From Bacteriovorax stolpii (GTDB lineage: Bacteria > Bdellovibrionota > Bacteriovoracia > Bacteriovoracales > Bacteriovoracaceae): 24,974 nucleotides of DNA. The notes beneath the pieces were generated by a model. The model ran no database searches, was not told where the DNA came from, and was given only the letters and a program-made list of their open reading frames with translations. Positions 7,529 through 14,607 of this stretch are shown piece after piece (positions within the stretch are counted from its first letter, which is position 1; each line of letters opens with the position of its first letter). The stretch lies in assembly GCA_945890905.1 (NCBI GenBank), contig CAMDDI010000007.1, forward strand, positions 1 to 24,974, in the 5' to 3' direction. The position numbers and the translations under genes were made by a program.

Positions 7529-8557
7529 ATGCTCATTGTTCAAAAATATCACTCAATTCATGAGATTGATCCCGAGTTTATCTCAAATCTCGAAGTCTTG
7601 CTTCAGGAAGATGTTCCCAATTTTAATTTGATGATCCAAAAGCATGACAATGCACCTGATAGTGATGTCTTCACTTTCTTTCTCTTTTTTGCACCAACTC
7701 AAAATACGCCCATTGGTTTTGCCCAGATCTGTTTGCGAAAAATCCCAACGGCCAAACTCATCCCTTGGTATAGAAAACTCATGTTCTGGAAAAAAGATCA
7801 CGAACATTGGAAAGAAGTTATTTGGCGGGTTGGAGATGGCAATTCTGGTCTATTTGTTATCGATCCCCGCTACGCACGAACAGGCAAAGAAAAATTTGTT
7901 GAACTCATTAAAGAGTATGATTTGCGTGCAGAAGTAAAAGCTCAGCATTTCTACTGTTTGAAAGGGCTTCAGGATTTTAAATCCACGTGGCCCTCAGACC
8001 CTATTTGGTCTAGAGACACTTTTGTTTTAGAACCTCTCAACAAATCATTCCGCTCTTATCAAGAATATATTGAAAACCTCTCTCCAGATATGAAGTTTCT
8101 AGTGAAAGAGAATTGGAAAGAGTTGCATGTATTGGGAAAAATCGAGTTAGGAGATTATCCTACTCCATCTGATACGCCTAAAACTCTTCCTATACCGGAA
8201 GAACAATTAAAACTTTGGGAAGCCCAAGGTGCGCAGATTTTAACTTTTGAAAAAGATCTTAAAATCTTAGGTTGCCTTTGTGTCTTAACTGGCAAGAACG
8301 GAAATATATTCTTTGAACCATTTCCTTTTGAACCAGAGGGCAGTTCCCTGGTTCACGACGAACTTTATACTCAGTATGCTCTCTTGAAATTTTTTGAAAT
8401 GCCTGGTGCAAGAAAATGTCACTTTATGAAAGACGGTTCAAAATTTGTTTTTGAAGATAAGGGGGATTTAAAGTTTTTCCAAGAACAAGGCTTTCAGCTT
8501 AAAATCATCAGTCAGTCTTTTTATTCCCGTTTGCCAAAACTCACCCGCCCAGTATGA
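7529..8557 (+). CDS. Unrecognised protein, weakly acyltransferase-like
   Basis: 342-aa cytoplasmic protein. The ATG at 7529 is preferred to an in-frame ATG 27 codons upstream, which would bury the start deep in the zinc-ribbon gene; 7529 is one base after that gene's stop. A segment Y-I-E-N-L-S-P-D-M-K-F-L-V-K-E-N-W-K-E-L (about 188-207) is reminiscent of the 'lskk-r-..-r' helix of FemAB/CelD-type GNAT proteins, and the strand-rich flanks fit a double GNAT fold. The match is weak, so I do not assign an activity. The last four bases (ATGA) overlap the globin gene. Confidence 0.7.
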   Translation: MLIVQKYHSIHEIDPEFISNLEVLLQEDVPNFNLMIQKHDNAPDSDVFTFFLFFAPTQNTPIGFAQICLRKIPTAKLIPWYRKLMFWKKDHEHWKEVIWRVGDGNSGLFVIDPRYARTGKEKFVELIKEYDLRAEVKAQHFYCLKGLQDFKSTWPSDPIWSRDTFVLEPLNKSFRSYQEYIENLSPDMKFLVKENWKELHVLGKIELGDYPTPSDTPKTLPIPEEQLKLWEAQGAQILTFEKDLKILGCLCVLTGKNGNIFFEPFPFEPEGSSLVHDELYTQYALLKFFEMPGARKCHFMKDGSKFVFEDKGDLKFFQEQGFQLKIISQSFYSRLPKLTRPV

Positions 8558-8910
8558 ATCAGAGTGATTGGGTATTAAGTATCGTCACAGCATTCTACGA
8601 CAAAGCAAAAACAGATATTCTTATTGGTTATCATTTCCGCAATATTAAAGATTTTGATGAGCATATTCCGCGTATAGCATCTTTTTGGGAAATGCAGCTT
8701 TTTGGAACTACAGACCGCAAAATCGATCCACCTTTTGACGTGATAAGGGCCCATATGCCTTTAGGGATTAAGCGCGGAGAATTAGGTCGCTGGCTCTTGC
8801 TATTTAAGAATACTTTGGATGAGCATGCAGATCACTTTGCTTTAAAAGAAAAGTGGCTAGAGAAATTATTTTTTTTTGAGGGAGTCTTCCTACGGTTTCT
8901 TGGCTTCTAA
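8554..8910 (+). CDS. Group III truncated haemoglobin
   Basis: 118-aa 2/2 globin. The group III pattern is clear: F-Y-D-K-A-K-T-D-x-L-I-G-Y-H-F near the start, H37-I-P-R-I-A-S-F-W-E-M-Q-L-F-G (about 37-51), proximal histidine in I-R-A-H67-M-P-L, and G-R-W80-L-L-L-F-K-N-T-L-D-E. Known members bind O2, NO or CO; suggested roles are redox or nitrosative-stress handling. It is slightly shorter than usual because the C-terminal tail is brief. It is the last gene of the operon, translationally coupled by ATGA overlap. Its 3' end overlaps the convergent lipoprotein by 21 bases. Confidence 0.85.
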   Translation: MNQSDWVLSIVTAFYDKAKTDILIGYHFRNIKDFDEHIPRIASFWEMQLFGTTDRKIDPPFDVIRAHMPLGIKRGELGRWLLLFKNTLDEHADHFALKEKWLEKLFFFEGVFLRFLGF

Positions 8911-9252
8911 CCCTTGAACTACAAATTTTTCAAGTGCAGGCTCTCCAGTGACGTCATCAAAAAGCCAATTTTTCGAATAGTAGCCTCTGAATTTTTTGGC
9001 CCCTGCTAGTGCCTGAGCTTCACTCATATATTCTACTGCGAGCATTTCTAAACCTTGCACACCGACGATGTGAACACCCAGACACCCTTCACCGTATTCT
9101 TCGCAAGTCACGCCGTCTTTCATACTCTTGGGTAAAATAACTGAAACAGTAGGATCGGTCTTCCATGCCATGGACAGCATTTTTTCCTTAGTATAGGTCA
9201 CTGGCTTTGAGCAGCCTATGATCATCAATAAAAGAAAAAATACTCGGCTCAC
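8890..9252 (-). CDS. Small predicted lipoprotein
   Basis: 120-aa protein with lipobox I-I-G-C14. The mature part has a C-E-E-Y-G-E-G-C pair (about residues 50-57) likely to form a small disulfide loop. The start is GTG at 9252, with AAGGA 9 bases upstream; it overlaps by one base the stop of the TIGR01777 gene (TAGTG), so the two are coupled. Function unknown. Its position suggests it shares control with the MerR-associated cluster. Confidence 0.75.
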   Translation of the reverse strand: MSRVFFLLLMIIGCSKPVTYTKEKMLSMAWKTDPTVSVILPKSMKDGVTCEEYGEGCLGVHIVGVQGLEMLAVEYMSEAQALAGAKKFRGYYSKNWLFDDVTGEPALEKFVVQGLEAKKP

Positions 9253-10163
9253 TAAACTGATTCCTTCAAGGCCATTTCTAGAGTGGGCATGCGGAAGCGG
9301 AATTTATTTTCTATAAAATTAACAGGCAAAACTTTTTGACCTTCTAGGAGAACTTGAGACATTTCACCAAAAACCATCTTGATAGCAATTCCAGGGGCCG
9401 GAGCGAAAGCCGGGCGAGAGAGAACTTTGCCGAGCATTTTTGAAAATTCGGCATTGGTGGCCGGATGGGCAGAAGTTCCGTTAAAAATTCCCTTCATTGA
9501 ATTATTAGTAACAGCTTCCACATACATATGGGCCAAATCTTCCACATGAATCCAGCTCATATATTGCTTACCAGAACCAACCGGACCGCCAAGTCCTAAC
9601 TTGAAAATTGGAAGCATCTTTTTCAGTGCTCCACCATTTTTTCCAAGTACCACACCCGTACGTACAATCACCACACGAGTTCCAAAGTTCTGCGCTTTAA
9701 GGGCCTGAGCTTCCCAATCTTTGCAAAGACGGGCGAGGAAATCGTCGGCGACAGCTGATTTTTCATTTAACTCAACATCACCCTTATCACCATAAATTCC
9801 TACAGCAGATGTCGACACTAGAACTGAAGGTTTTTTAGGAAGTTGGCCCATGGCCTCAACTAAGCGTGCTGTTGAATCAATTCGTGAAGTTTGTAATTTC
9901 TTTTTTTGTTCATCTGTCCATCTTTTATCTGCTATGCCTTCACCCATAAGATTAATCACAGCATCCACTCCATAAAAAGCTTCAATGGGTGGAAGTTCTT
10001 TACTGGTATCAATCCATTGGAAGTAACTACATTTACTTCCAAGAGTAAGAGCTGCATGAGTGATATTGCGGGTAAGAACCACTACTTCAAATTTTTGAGC
10101 AAGAAGTTCTTGAACCACAACTTTTCCTACAAAACCTGTTCCACCGGTGATTAAAACTTTCAT
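9252..10163 (-). CDS. TIGR01777-family epimerase-like SDR oxidoreductase
   Basis: 303-aa extended SDR protein (YfcH/SulA-like family). N-terminal nucleotide-binding loop G-G-T-G-F-V-G (7-13), N-L-M-G-E-G-I-A-D-K-R-W (about 71-82), S-T-S-A-V-G-I-Y-G with the conserved tyrosine, and a C-terminal DUF1731 region (P-A-P ... G-E-M-S-Q-V-L-L-E-G-Q-K-V-L-P ... F-R-F). NAD(P)-dependent redox or epimerase chemistry is expected; the substrate is not known for this family. An AAAGG site lies upstream. Transcription runs away from the MerR gene from the shared region 10164-10297, where TATAAT (minus strand, 10229-10234) is a good -10. Confidence 0.9.
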   Translation of the reverse strand: MKVLITGGTGFVGKVVVQELLAQKFEVVVLTRNITHAALTLGSKCSYFQWIDTSKELPPIEAFYGVDAVINLMGEGIADKRWTDEQKKKLQTSRIDSTARLVEAMGQLPKKPSVLVSTSAVGIYGDKGDVELNEKSAVADDFLARLCKDWEAQALKAQNFGTRVVIVRTGVVLGKNGGALKKMLPIFKLGLGGPVGSGKQYMSWIHVEDLAHMYVEAVTNNSMKGIFNGTSAHPATNAEFSKMLGKVLSRPAFAPAPGIAIKMVFGEMSQVLLEGQKVLPVNFIENKFRFRMPTLEMALKESV

Positions 10164-10228
10164 ATAAAAATACCTTTTTACTTAGTTATTCCAAAATTCT
10201 AACCCAATAACCTGAATCCGACAAAAAC

Positions 10229-10273
10229 ATTATACAAACTATGAACAGAGCTCTGCGGAAACTATGAAGAGAA
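10229..10273 (-). promoter_or_regulatory. Divergent promoter with direct-repeat operator candidate
   Basis: The minus-strand -10 TATAAT (10229-10234) for the TIGR01777 gene abuts two copies of a 15-bp direct repeat, AAACTATGAA-x-AGA-x, at 10236-10250 and 10259-10273 (13 of 15 identical, 23 bp apart, about two helix turns). A shorter pair, TATACA (10231) and TGAACA (10242), sits 11 bp apart. No good -35 is visible, and the repeats cover that position. Direct repeats over a -35 are how I remember CarH-type MerR operators; binding by the neighbouring regulator is inference. Confidence 0.5.
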
Positions 10274-10297
10274 CAGAACATGGGATAAATCTAACAG

Positions 10298-11197
10298 ATG
10301 AAAACCTTCACCATACAAATGGCAGCCACCGCTTCTGGACTCAGTGCTCATGCTATAAGGGCCTGGGAAAAACGTTATCAAGCTTTGACGCCTATGCGCT
10401 CTGAAACGGGAAAGAGACTCTATAGTGAGAAAGAAATTGAGCGACTTTGTCTTTTGGCCCATTTAGTTAATCTAGGCAGTTCAATTGGACAAATAGCTCG
10501 CCTACCAGATGGTGAGCTTCAAGAAATTTACCAAAAACTCAGTGATCCTAAAAATTTTCTTCGCGATTTTCAAAATATTAAAAAAGTTGTTGATGAGAAT
10601 ACTTTAGAGAAACTTTTTGAGAGTGTGGAGCGATATGATGTGAGTGAAATCTCTAGGCTCCTGACTCAAGTTTGCGATGCTATCTCTCCAGGTGAATTTG
10701 CTCAAAAAATAATCTTACCCATATATCAAAAAATTAAATCCAAGGACAACATCGATTTCTCTCATGCTCAGGGGAGAATCATAAAATCGTTGCTTACTTT
10801 TTATGCTGGCGAACTCATCAGTCGCCATTTTGAAAAAGATTTTAAGACTCCATTAAAGATAACTCTCACTAATCTTGATTACCATGAAGCAAGTATTGAT
10901 CTGTTATTAGCGGCATTGATCTGCTGCGATCACCGGCAATGTTTTTATTTTTATAATACCAGCCTCCCGGAAACCGAGATAGGCGAATTGGTAGCGGCCA
11001 CAGCTTCCAATGTTTTGATATTAAATCTTGCTCCAGATTTCAGTATGGCGAACTTACTACACATTAAACAATCTCTTCCCAGTTATACTGACATTTGGAT
11101 TATGGGTGATAGCGTAGAGCAAATGCAAATTGATTTTCCTGTCAAAAAAATTGTCACTTTGGATCATCTTCATCAACTCATAAAGGCCGATGCATGA
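10298..11197 (+). CDS. MerR-family regulator with CarH/LitR-like C-terminus
   Basis: 299-aa regulator. Residues 4-72 are a MerR winged helix: M-A-A-T-A-S-G-L-S-A-H-A-I-R-A-W-E-K-R-Y then R-L-Y-S-E-K-E-I-E-R-L. Residues about 95-180 look like the helical cap of B12-dependent MerR proteins and 185-295 like a cobalamin-binding Rossmann domain. The cobalamin motif DxHxxG reads D194-Y-H196-E-A-S, and the Trp-His pair that caps adenosylcobalamin in CarH is not evident. Light sensing through B12 is therefore doubtful, though the histidine ligand could remain. It overlaps the FAD gene by 4 bases (ATGA) and is divergent from TIGR01777. No Shine-Dalgarno; GATAAA (10284-10289) ends 8 bases before the ATG. 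Confidence 0.85.
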   Translation: MKTFTIQMAATASGLSAHAIRAWEKRYQALTPMRSETGKRLYSEKEIERLCLLAHLVNLGSSIGQIARLPDGELQEIYQKLSDPKNFLRDFQNIKKVVDENTLEKLFESVERYDVSEISRLLTQVCDAISPGEFAQKIILPIYQKIKSKDNIDFSHAQGRIIKSLLTFYAGELISRHFEKDFKTPLKITLTNLDYHEASIDLLLAALICCDHRQCFYFYNTSLPETEIGELVAATASNVLILNLAPDFSMANLLHIKQSLPSYTDIWIMGDSVEQMQIDFPVKKIVTLDHLHQLIKADA

Positions 11198-12036
11198 AGT
11201 CCTGCGACACGCTTATCATTGGTGCGGGAATCACCGGACTCAATCTTGCTCAAGCACTTAAACATAAAAGAAAATCCATTATAATTCTGGAGAAATCCCG
11301 AGGCCTTGGAGGCCGAATCGCCACAAGAAGAATAGAAGATCTCTCTTTTAATCATGGATTGCCTCTCTGGCCCGAAGGTATAGAAAGTGATGAAATTACA
11401 AAACGATACGGTTCGCCTGAATCTATCGGATTAAATTCTTTGATAAAAAAAATGGCCGAAGGTCTTGAGATAGAAAAACTTAAACGTGCTCACAAAATTT
11501 CAAAAAGACTTAACCAGTGGGAGGTCACCACTGATGATGGTGACATTTTTTATTCTCAAGAATTAGTTATCACTGCTCCTCTCCCTCAAGCCTTAGAACT
11601 ATTACAGCAAAATAACTTTTCTATTCCCGAAATTCTCTCAGACATAAAATATTCCAAAAGATTACTTTCATTAATGGTTCTAAAGAGTGAATTCAAAATA
11701 CCAGATATCAATTTTGGAGACCATCACCTACGCTTGGTAGGAAAAAGCGGTCTCATTTTTATGGCATCAGAAATTTTTTCTGAAACACATTTTGAAGAGT
11801 CGGATGCAGATCAATTAAGCCATCTGAATCTCTTAATAAAAAATCTCTTAGGAATTGATCTAAATCCAGTGACCCAGGAAATAAAAAAATGGAGATATGC
11901 TCAGGCCAAGAAATTCTTGCTGGAGCCTTTCATAGAATTAGAACCTTCCCTCTTTCTTATTGGTGATGCCTTCTCTGCTCCTGGTGTTCAAGGCTCACTG
12001 GAATCCTCTAATGCCCTGGCCCAACACTTTGCCTGA
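11194..12036 (+). CDS. Renalase-like FAD/NAD(P)-dependent oxidoreductase
   Basis: 280-aa flavoprotein. The FAD Rossmann motif G-A-G-I-T-G (10-15) is followed by E33 at the end of strand 2 and S-R-G-L-G-G-R-I-A-T-R-R, characteristic of the renalase-like amine-oxidase branch. K-W-R-Y-A (about 231-235) and G-D-A-F-S-A-P-G-V-Q-G-S (about 258-269) are the expected C-terminal FAD contacts. It is shorter than typical members (about 320 aa), with a compact substrate domain. Relatives often sit in light- or oxidative-stress clusters with MerR regulators, photolyase and TIGR01777 proteins; substrate unknown. Translationally coupled to the MerR gene. Confidence 0.85.
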   Translation: MKSCDTLIIGAGITGLNLAQALKHKRKSIIILEKSRGLGGRIATRRIEDLSFNHGLPLWPEGIESDEITKRYGSPESIGLNSLIKKMAEGLEIEKLKRAHKISKRLNQWEVTTDDGDIFYSQELVITAPLPQALELLQQNNFSIPEILSDIKYSKRLLSLMVLKSEFKIPDINFGDHHLRLVGKSGLIFMASEIFSETHFEESDADQLSHLNLLIKNLLGIDLNPVTQEIKKWRYAQAKKFLLEPFIELEPSLFLIGDAFSAPGVQGSLESSNALAQHFA

Positions 12037-12085
12037 CTAGACATCTCGGATTTGTTCTGTGTGTGCAACTTTTCGCAGTTCAGGG

Positions 12086-12091
12086 CATAAT
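12086..12091 (+). promoter_or_regulatory. -10 hexamer of the patatin gene, probably leaderless
   Basis: CATAAT ends 6 bases before the ATG at 12098, and the intervening ATTGAG is not a usable ribosome site. The -35 (GTGCAA at 12063-12068, 17-bp spacer) is poor. Confidence 0.4.
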
Positions 12092-12097
12092 ATTGAG

Positions 12098-13222
12098 ATG
12101 AATTCAAAAATTGGTTTAGTGATGACTGGTGGTGGAGCAAGAGCAGCTTATCAAGTGGGTGTGGTCCGCGCTATTTATGAAATTCTCGAAAAACCAGATC
12201 ATCTCTTTGATGTCATCAGTGGAAACTCTGCGGGTGCAATCAATTCAACCTACCTGGCTTCCATGGCCCAGAACTGGGACAATGCCACATCAAACCTTGT
12301 AGATCTATGGACAAAAATCCGACCGCAAGATGTTTTCGATTTAAGAACAAAGACTATTTCTCAGTTAGGATTTAAATGGATTTCAGGAGCGATGCTTGGA
12401 GGTCTCACGGCTAAAGGTGGAAATATTAATCACCTTCTAGATACTTCTCCCCTACGAAATTTTCTTAATAAGCAAGTAGACTTCGACGATATTAAAAAAA
12501 ATCTCGATAATAAAAATCTTCACGGCATAGCCCTCTCTACAACAAATTATAATTCAGGCAGTAGTGTTATTTTCTATCAAGGTGATAATGAGATCTATGA
12601 CTGGATCCGCTCCGACCGCTTCTCTCATCGCACTGATTTAAACCTTGATCACTTGATGGCATCATCGGCTATTCCTTTTTTCTTTCCACCGATAAAAGTC
12701 CAAGATAGCTATTATGGGGATGGATGTATCCGTCAAACCACTCCCCTATCCCCGGCCATTCACTTGGGTGCAGACAAAATTATCAGTATTGGTGTTCGTT
12801 ATCCTCATAATCAAAATCGCATGCAAGATATGGCCTTCTCGCCTTTTGGAAATCCATCTATGGGACAAATTTTAGGCGTACTTTTAAATTCAATCTTTTT
12901 AGATTCACTTGAAGCGGATGTTGAACGTGTAGCTGGGATTAATACTCTTGTGGCATCGGGTAAAAATCCTTATCTCAAAGAGATTCCCATTCTCATGATC
13001 AGGCCTTCAAGAGATTTAGGAAAAATGACAGAGAAGCTTAACAAAGAACTTCCTGGATCCCTTCGCTACTTACTTAAGGGCATTGGAGTTTCAGATACTG
13101 AAGGGCTCGATCTTTTGAGTTACCTCGCTTTTGATGACTCTTATACCAAGCCTCTCATTGAATTAGGCTACGACGATACAAGACTCATCAAAAACGATAT
13201 TCTGCGATTTATCGACGTTTAA
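12098..13222 (+). CDS. Patatin-like phospholipase
   Basis: 374-aa predicted serine hydrolase acting on phospholipids or lipid acyl esters. Oxyanion-hole motif G11-G-G-A-R-A, nucleophile elbow G42-N-S44-A-G46, the S-S-A-I-P-F-F-F-P-P signature (about 189-198), and catalytic Asp in G-D208-G-C. A later L-N-S-I-F-L-D-S-L-E-A-D-V-E-R segment is typical of bacterial patatins. The longer reading frame from GTG 12059 is rejected because its first 13 residues are unpatatin-like and 12098 sits 6 bases past a -10. No signal peptide, so cytoplasmic or delivered by a non-Sec route. The last 14 bases overlap the convergent helicase. Confidence 0.9.
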   Translation: MNSKIGLVMTGGGARAAYQVGVVRAIYEILEKPDHLFDVISGNSAGAINSTYLASMAQNWDNATSNLVDLWTKIRPQDVFDLRTKTISQLGFKWISGAMLGGLTAKGGNINHLLDTSPLRNFLNKQVDFDDIKKNLDNKNLHGIALSTTNYNSGSSVIFYQGDNEIYDWIRSDRFSHRTDLNLDHLMASSAIPFFFPPIKVQDSYYGDGCIRQTTPLSPAIHLGADKIISIGVRYPHNQNRMQDMAFSPFGNPSMGQILGVLLNSIFLDSLEADVERVAGINTLVASGKNPYLKEIPILMIRPSRDLGKMTEKLNKELPGSLRYLLKGIGVSDTEGLDLLSYLAFDDSYTKPLIELGYDDTRLIKNDILRFIDV

Positions 13223-14489
13223 TTCCGCGATTTCGCTTCGGCGCAACTGGTTCAGGAGCTTTACCTCTGAAAGTCGCCGGCGATTTTTTCACCACTTTCT
13301 TCTTAGGCACAGGCTTATCTGACTTCATCTTATCTTCGGGAATAGTATCCAAAGCTAGATGGCGCTGATTCATAATGGCTTCGTTAATTTCTTTAATTGT
13401 TTTTGAATCGTGATGGGCCACAAGATTATAAACAATCCCTTTCTTTCCACCACGGGCCACACGGCCACATCGGTGAAGATAATAAATTCCAGTTTTCGGT
13501 AAACCATAGTTTAAAACCCAAACAAGATCCTGAATATCAATCCCTCTGGCCGCCACATCAGTAGCAATAAGAACTTGGGCCTTGCCTTCAATGAAAGCTT
13601 TAATATTGGCCTCACGGTCCTTGATCTCTAAGTCTCCATGAAGAAGTTTGGTACGAAGCTTAGGCATTTTTTCAGTGAGAAATTTGAAAAGATCTTCGGC
13701 TTGATTTTTTTGATTGGTAAAAATAATGCCTCGACCTTGAGCTTGTTTCTCAAGAAACATTCTCACGACCATATCTTTTTCTTCTGAAGTCACTTTAACA
13801 TTATAAGTTTCAATACGTGTTTGAGGAACGTGGGAGAGGTCTGAGGCAATTTTTGTGAAATCCACATCGACAAATTTTTCAAGAATGTAATCTTCAGCTT
13901 CAGTTGAAAGTGTAGCGGTAATAAATCCAAAAGTAGTTTGGTTTTTATCAAAGTACTCGATCATAAAATCAAGATCGCGCTTAAATCCCATATCGAAGAG
14001 CTGATCGGCTTCATCAAAAATCACATACTGAAGTTGATTGAAATTTAATTCTTTTTTCTGAATGGCCGATTTAATCCGGGAAGGAGTGGCAATCAAAATC
14101 TCATAAGGAGCACTGGCCACTGATTTCATTTTTGCAGAAGTATCGCCACCGGTAATATCACGCACACGCACTTTCAAGTGGTGAGAGATGCCTTTGAAAA
14201 CTCCGTGAATCTGAGTCGCAAGCTCCCTTGTTGGGGCCACAATCAAAGCGTAAGGAGCGGCCTTGAGAGTATTTTTGGCTCCCTGATCTTCTTTTTGCTT
14301 AATCTTGCTCATAATCGGAAGAGCATAAGAGAGAGTTTTCCCAGAGCCAGTCTCCGACAAAACGATCACAGATTTCCGATTGAGGATCTCAGGAATCACT
14401 CGTTTTTGGACGAGAGTTGCAGTTTTGAGACCTTTCTCTTTAAAGAAGCCTTCAAGTCCAGGATGTAAGTCAGCAGCTAAAAAAGCCAT
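13209..14489 (-). CDS. DEAD-box ATP-dependent RNA helicase
   Basis: 426-aa SF2 helicase for RNA unwinding or remodelling. Motifs in order: Q-motif Gln (T-L-V-Q28), Walker A S-E-T-G-S-G-K-T (45-52), P-T-R-E-L (86-90), T-P-S-R (135-138), D-E-A-D (159-162), motif III T-A-T (191-193, usually S-A-T), then T-D-V-A-A-R-G-I-D and H-R-C-G-R-V-A-R in the second RecA domain. A basic Lys/Arg/Pro tail (about the last 40 residues, ending K-R-R) probably binds RNA. The ATG at 14489 is preferred to GTG 14528: GAGGG lies 4 bases upstream, and TATAAT (14499-14504) sits between the two starts. The RhlE-like subclass is not certain. Confidence 0.9.
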   Translation of the reverse strand: MAFLAADLHPGLEGFFKEKGLKTATLVQKRVIPEILNRKSVIVLSETGSGKTLSYALPIMSKIKQKEDQGAKNTLKAAPYALIVAPTRELATQIHGVFKGISHHLKVRVRDITGGDTSAKMKSVASAPYEILIATPSRIKSAIQKKELNFNQLQYVIFDEADQLFDMGFKRDLDFMIEYFDKNQTTFGFITATLSTEAEDYILEKFVDVDFTKIASDLSHVPQTRIETYNVKVTSEEKDMVVRMFLEKQAQGRGIIFTNQKNQAEDLFKFLTEKMPKLRTKLLHGDLEIKDREANIKAFIEGKAQVLIATDVAARGIDIQDLVWVLNYGLPKTGIYYLHRCGRVARGGKKGIVYNLVAHHDSKTIKEINEAIMNQRHLALDTIPEDKMKSDKPVPKKKVVKKSPATFRGKAPEPVAPKRNRGIKRR

Positions 14490-14498
14490 AGGTCCCTC

Positions 14499-14504
14499 AT
14501 TATA
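14499..14504 (-). promoter_or_regulatory. -10 hexamer upstream of the helicase
   Basis: Perfect minus-strand TATAAT, 9 bases before the helicase ATG (14489). It lies inside the longer GTG-initiated frame, which argues for the shorter protein. No convincing -35 is present, and any leader would be at most a few bases. Confidence 0.4.
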
Positions 14505-14595
14505 TTGTGAATCGGAAGCATTTATCACGGTACTTGAGGCTTTGTCAGTCTGTAGGGTAAAAAATTCTAGAATTCCGCTCCAGAGGGAAAATCGC

Positions 14596-14601
14596 TAGAA
14601 T
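14596..14601 (+). promoter_or_regulatory. -10 hexamer of the 14608 gene, probably leaderless
   Basis: TAGAAT ends 6 bases before the ATG at 14608, and the intervening GATCCT is not a Shine-Dalgarno. No convincing -35 is seen. Confidence 0.35.
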
Positions 14602-14607
14602 GATCCT

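Noticed and set aside
12059..12097. Upstream GTG extension of the patatin gene
   Set aside because: The extra 13 residues are not patatin-like, and a -10 hexamer lies within them, 6 bases before the preferred ATG.
14490..14528. GTG start adding 13 residues to the helicase
   Set aside because: TATAAT and the GAGGG ribosome site for the inner ATG fall inside the extension, and the extra residues match no helicase motif.
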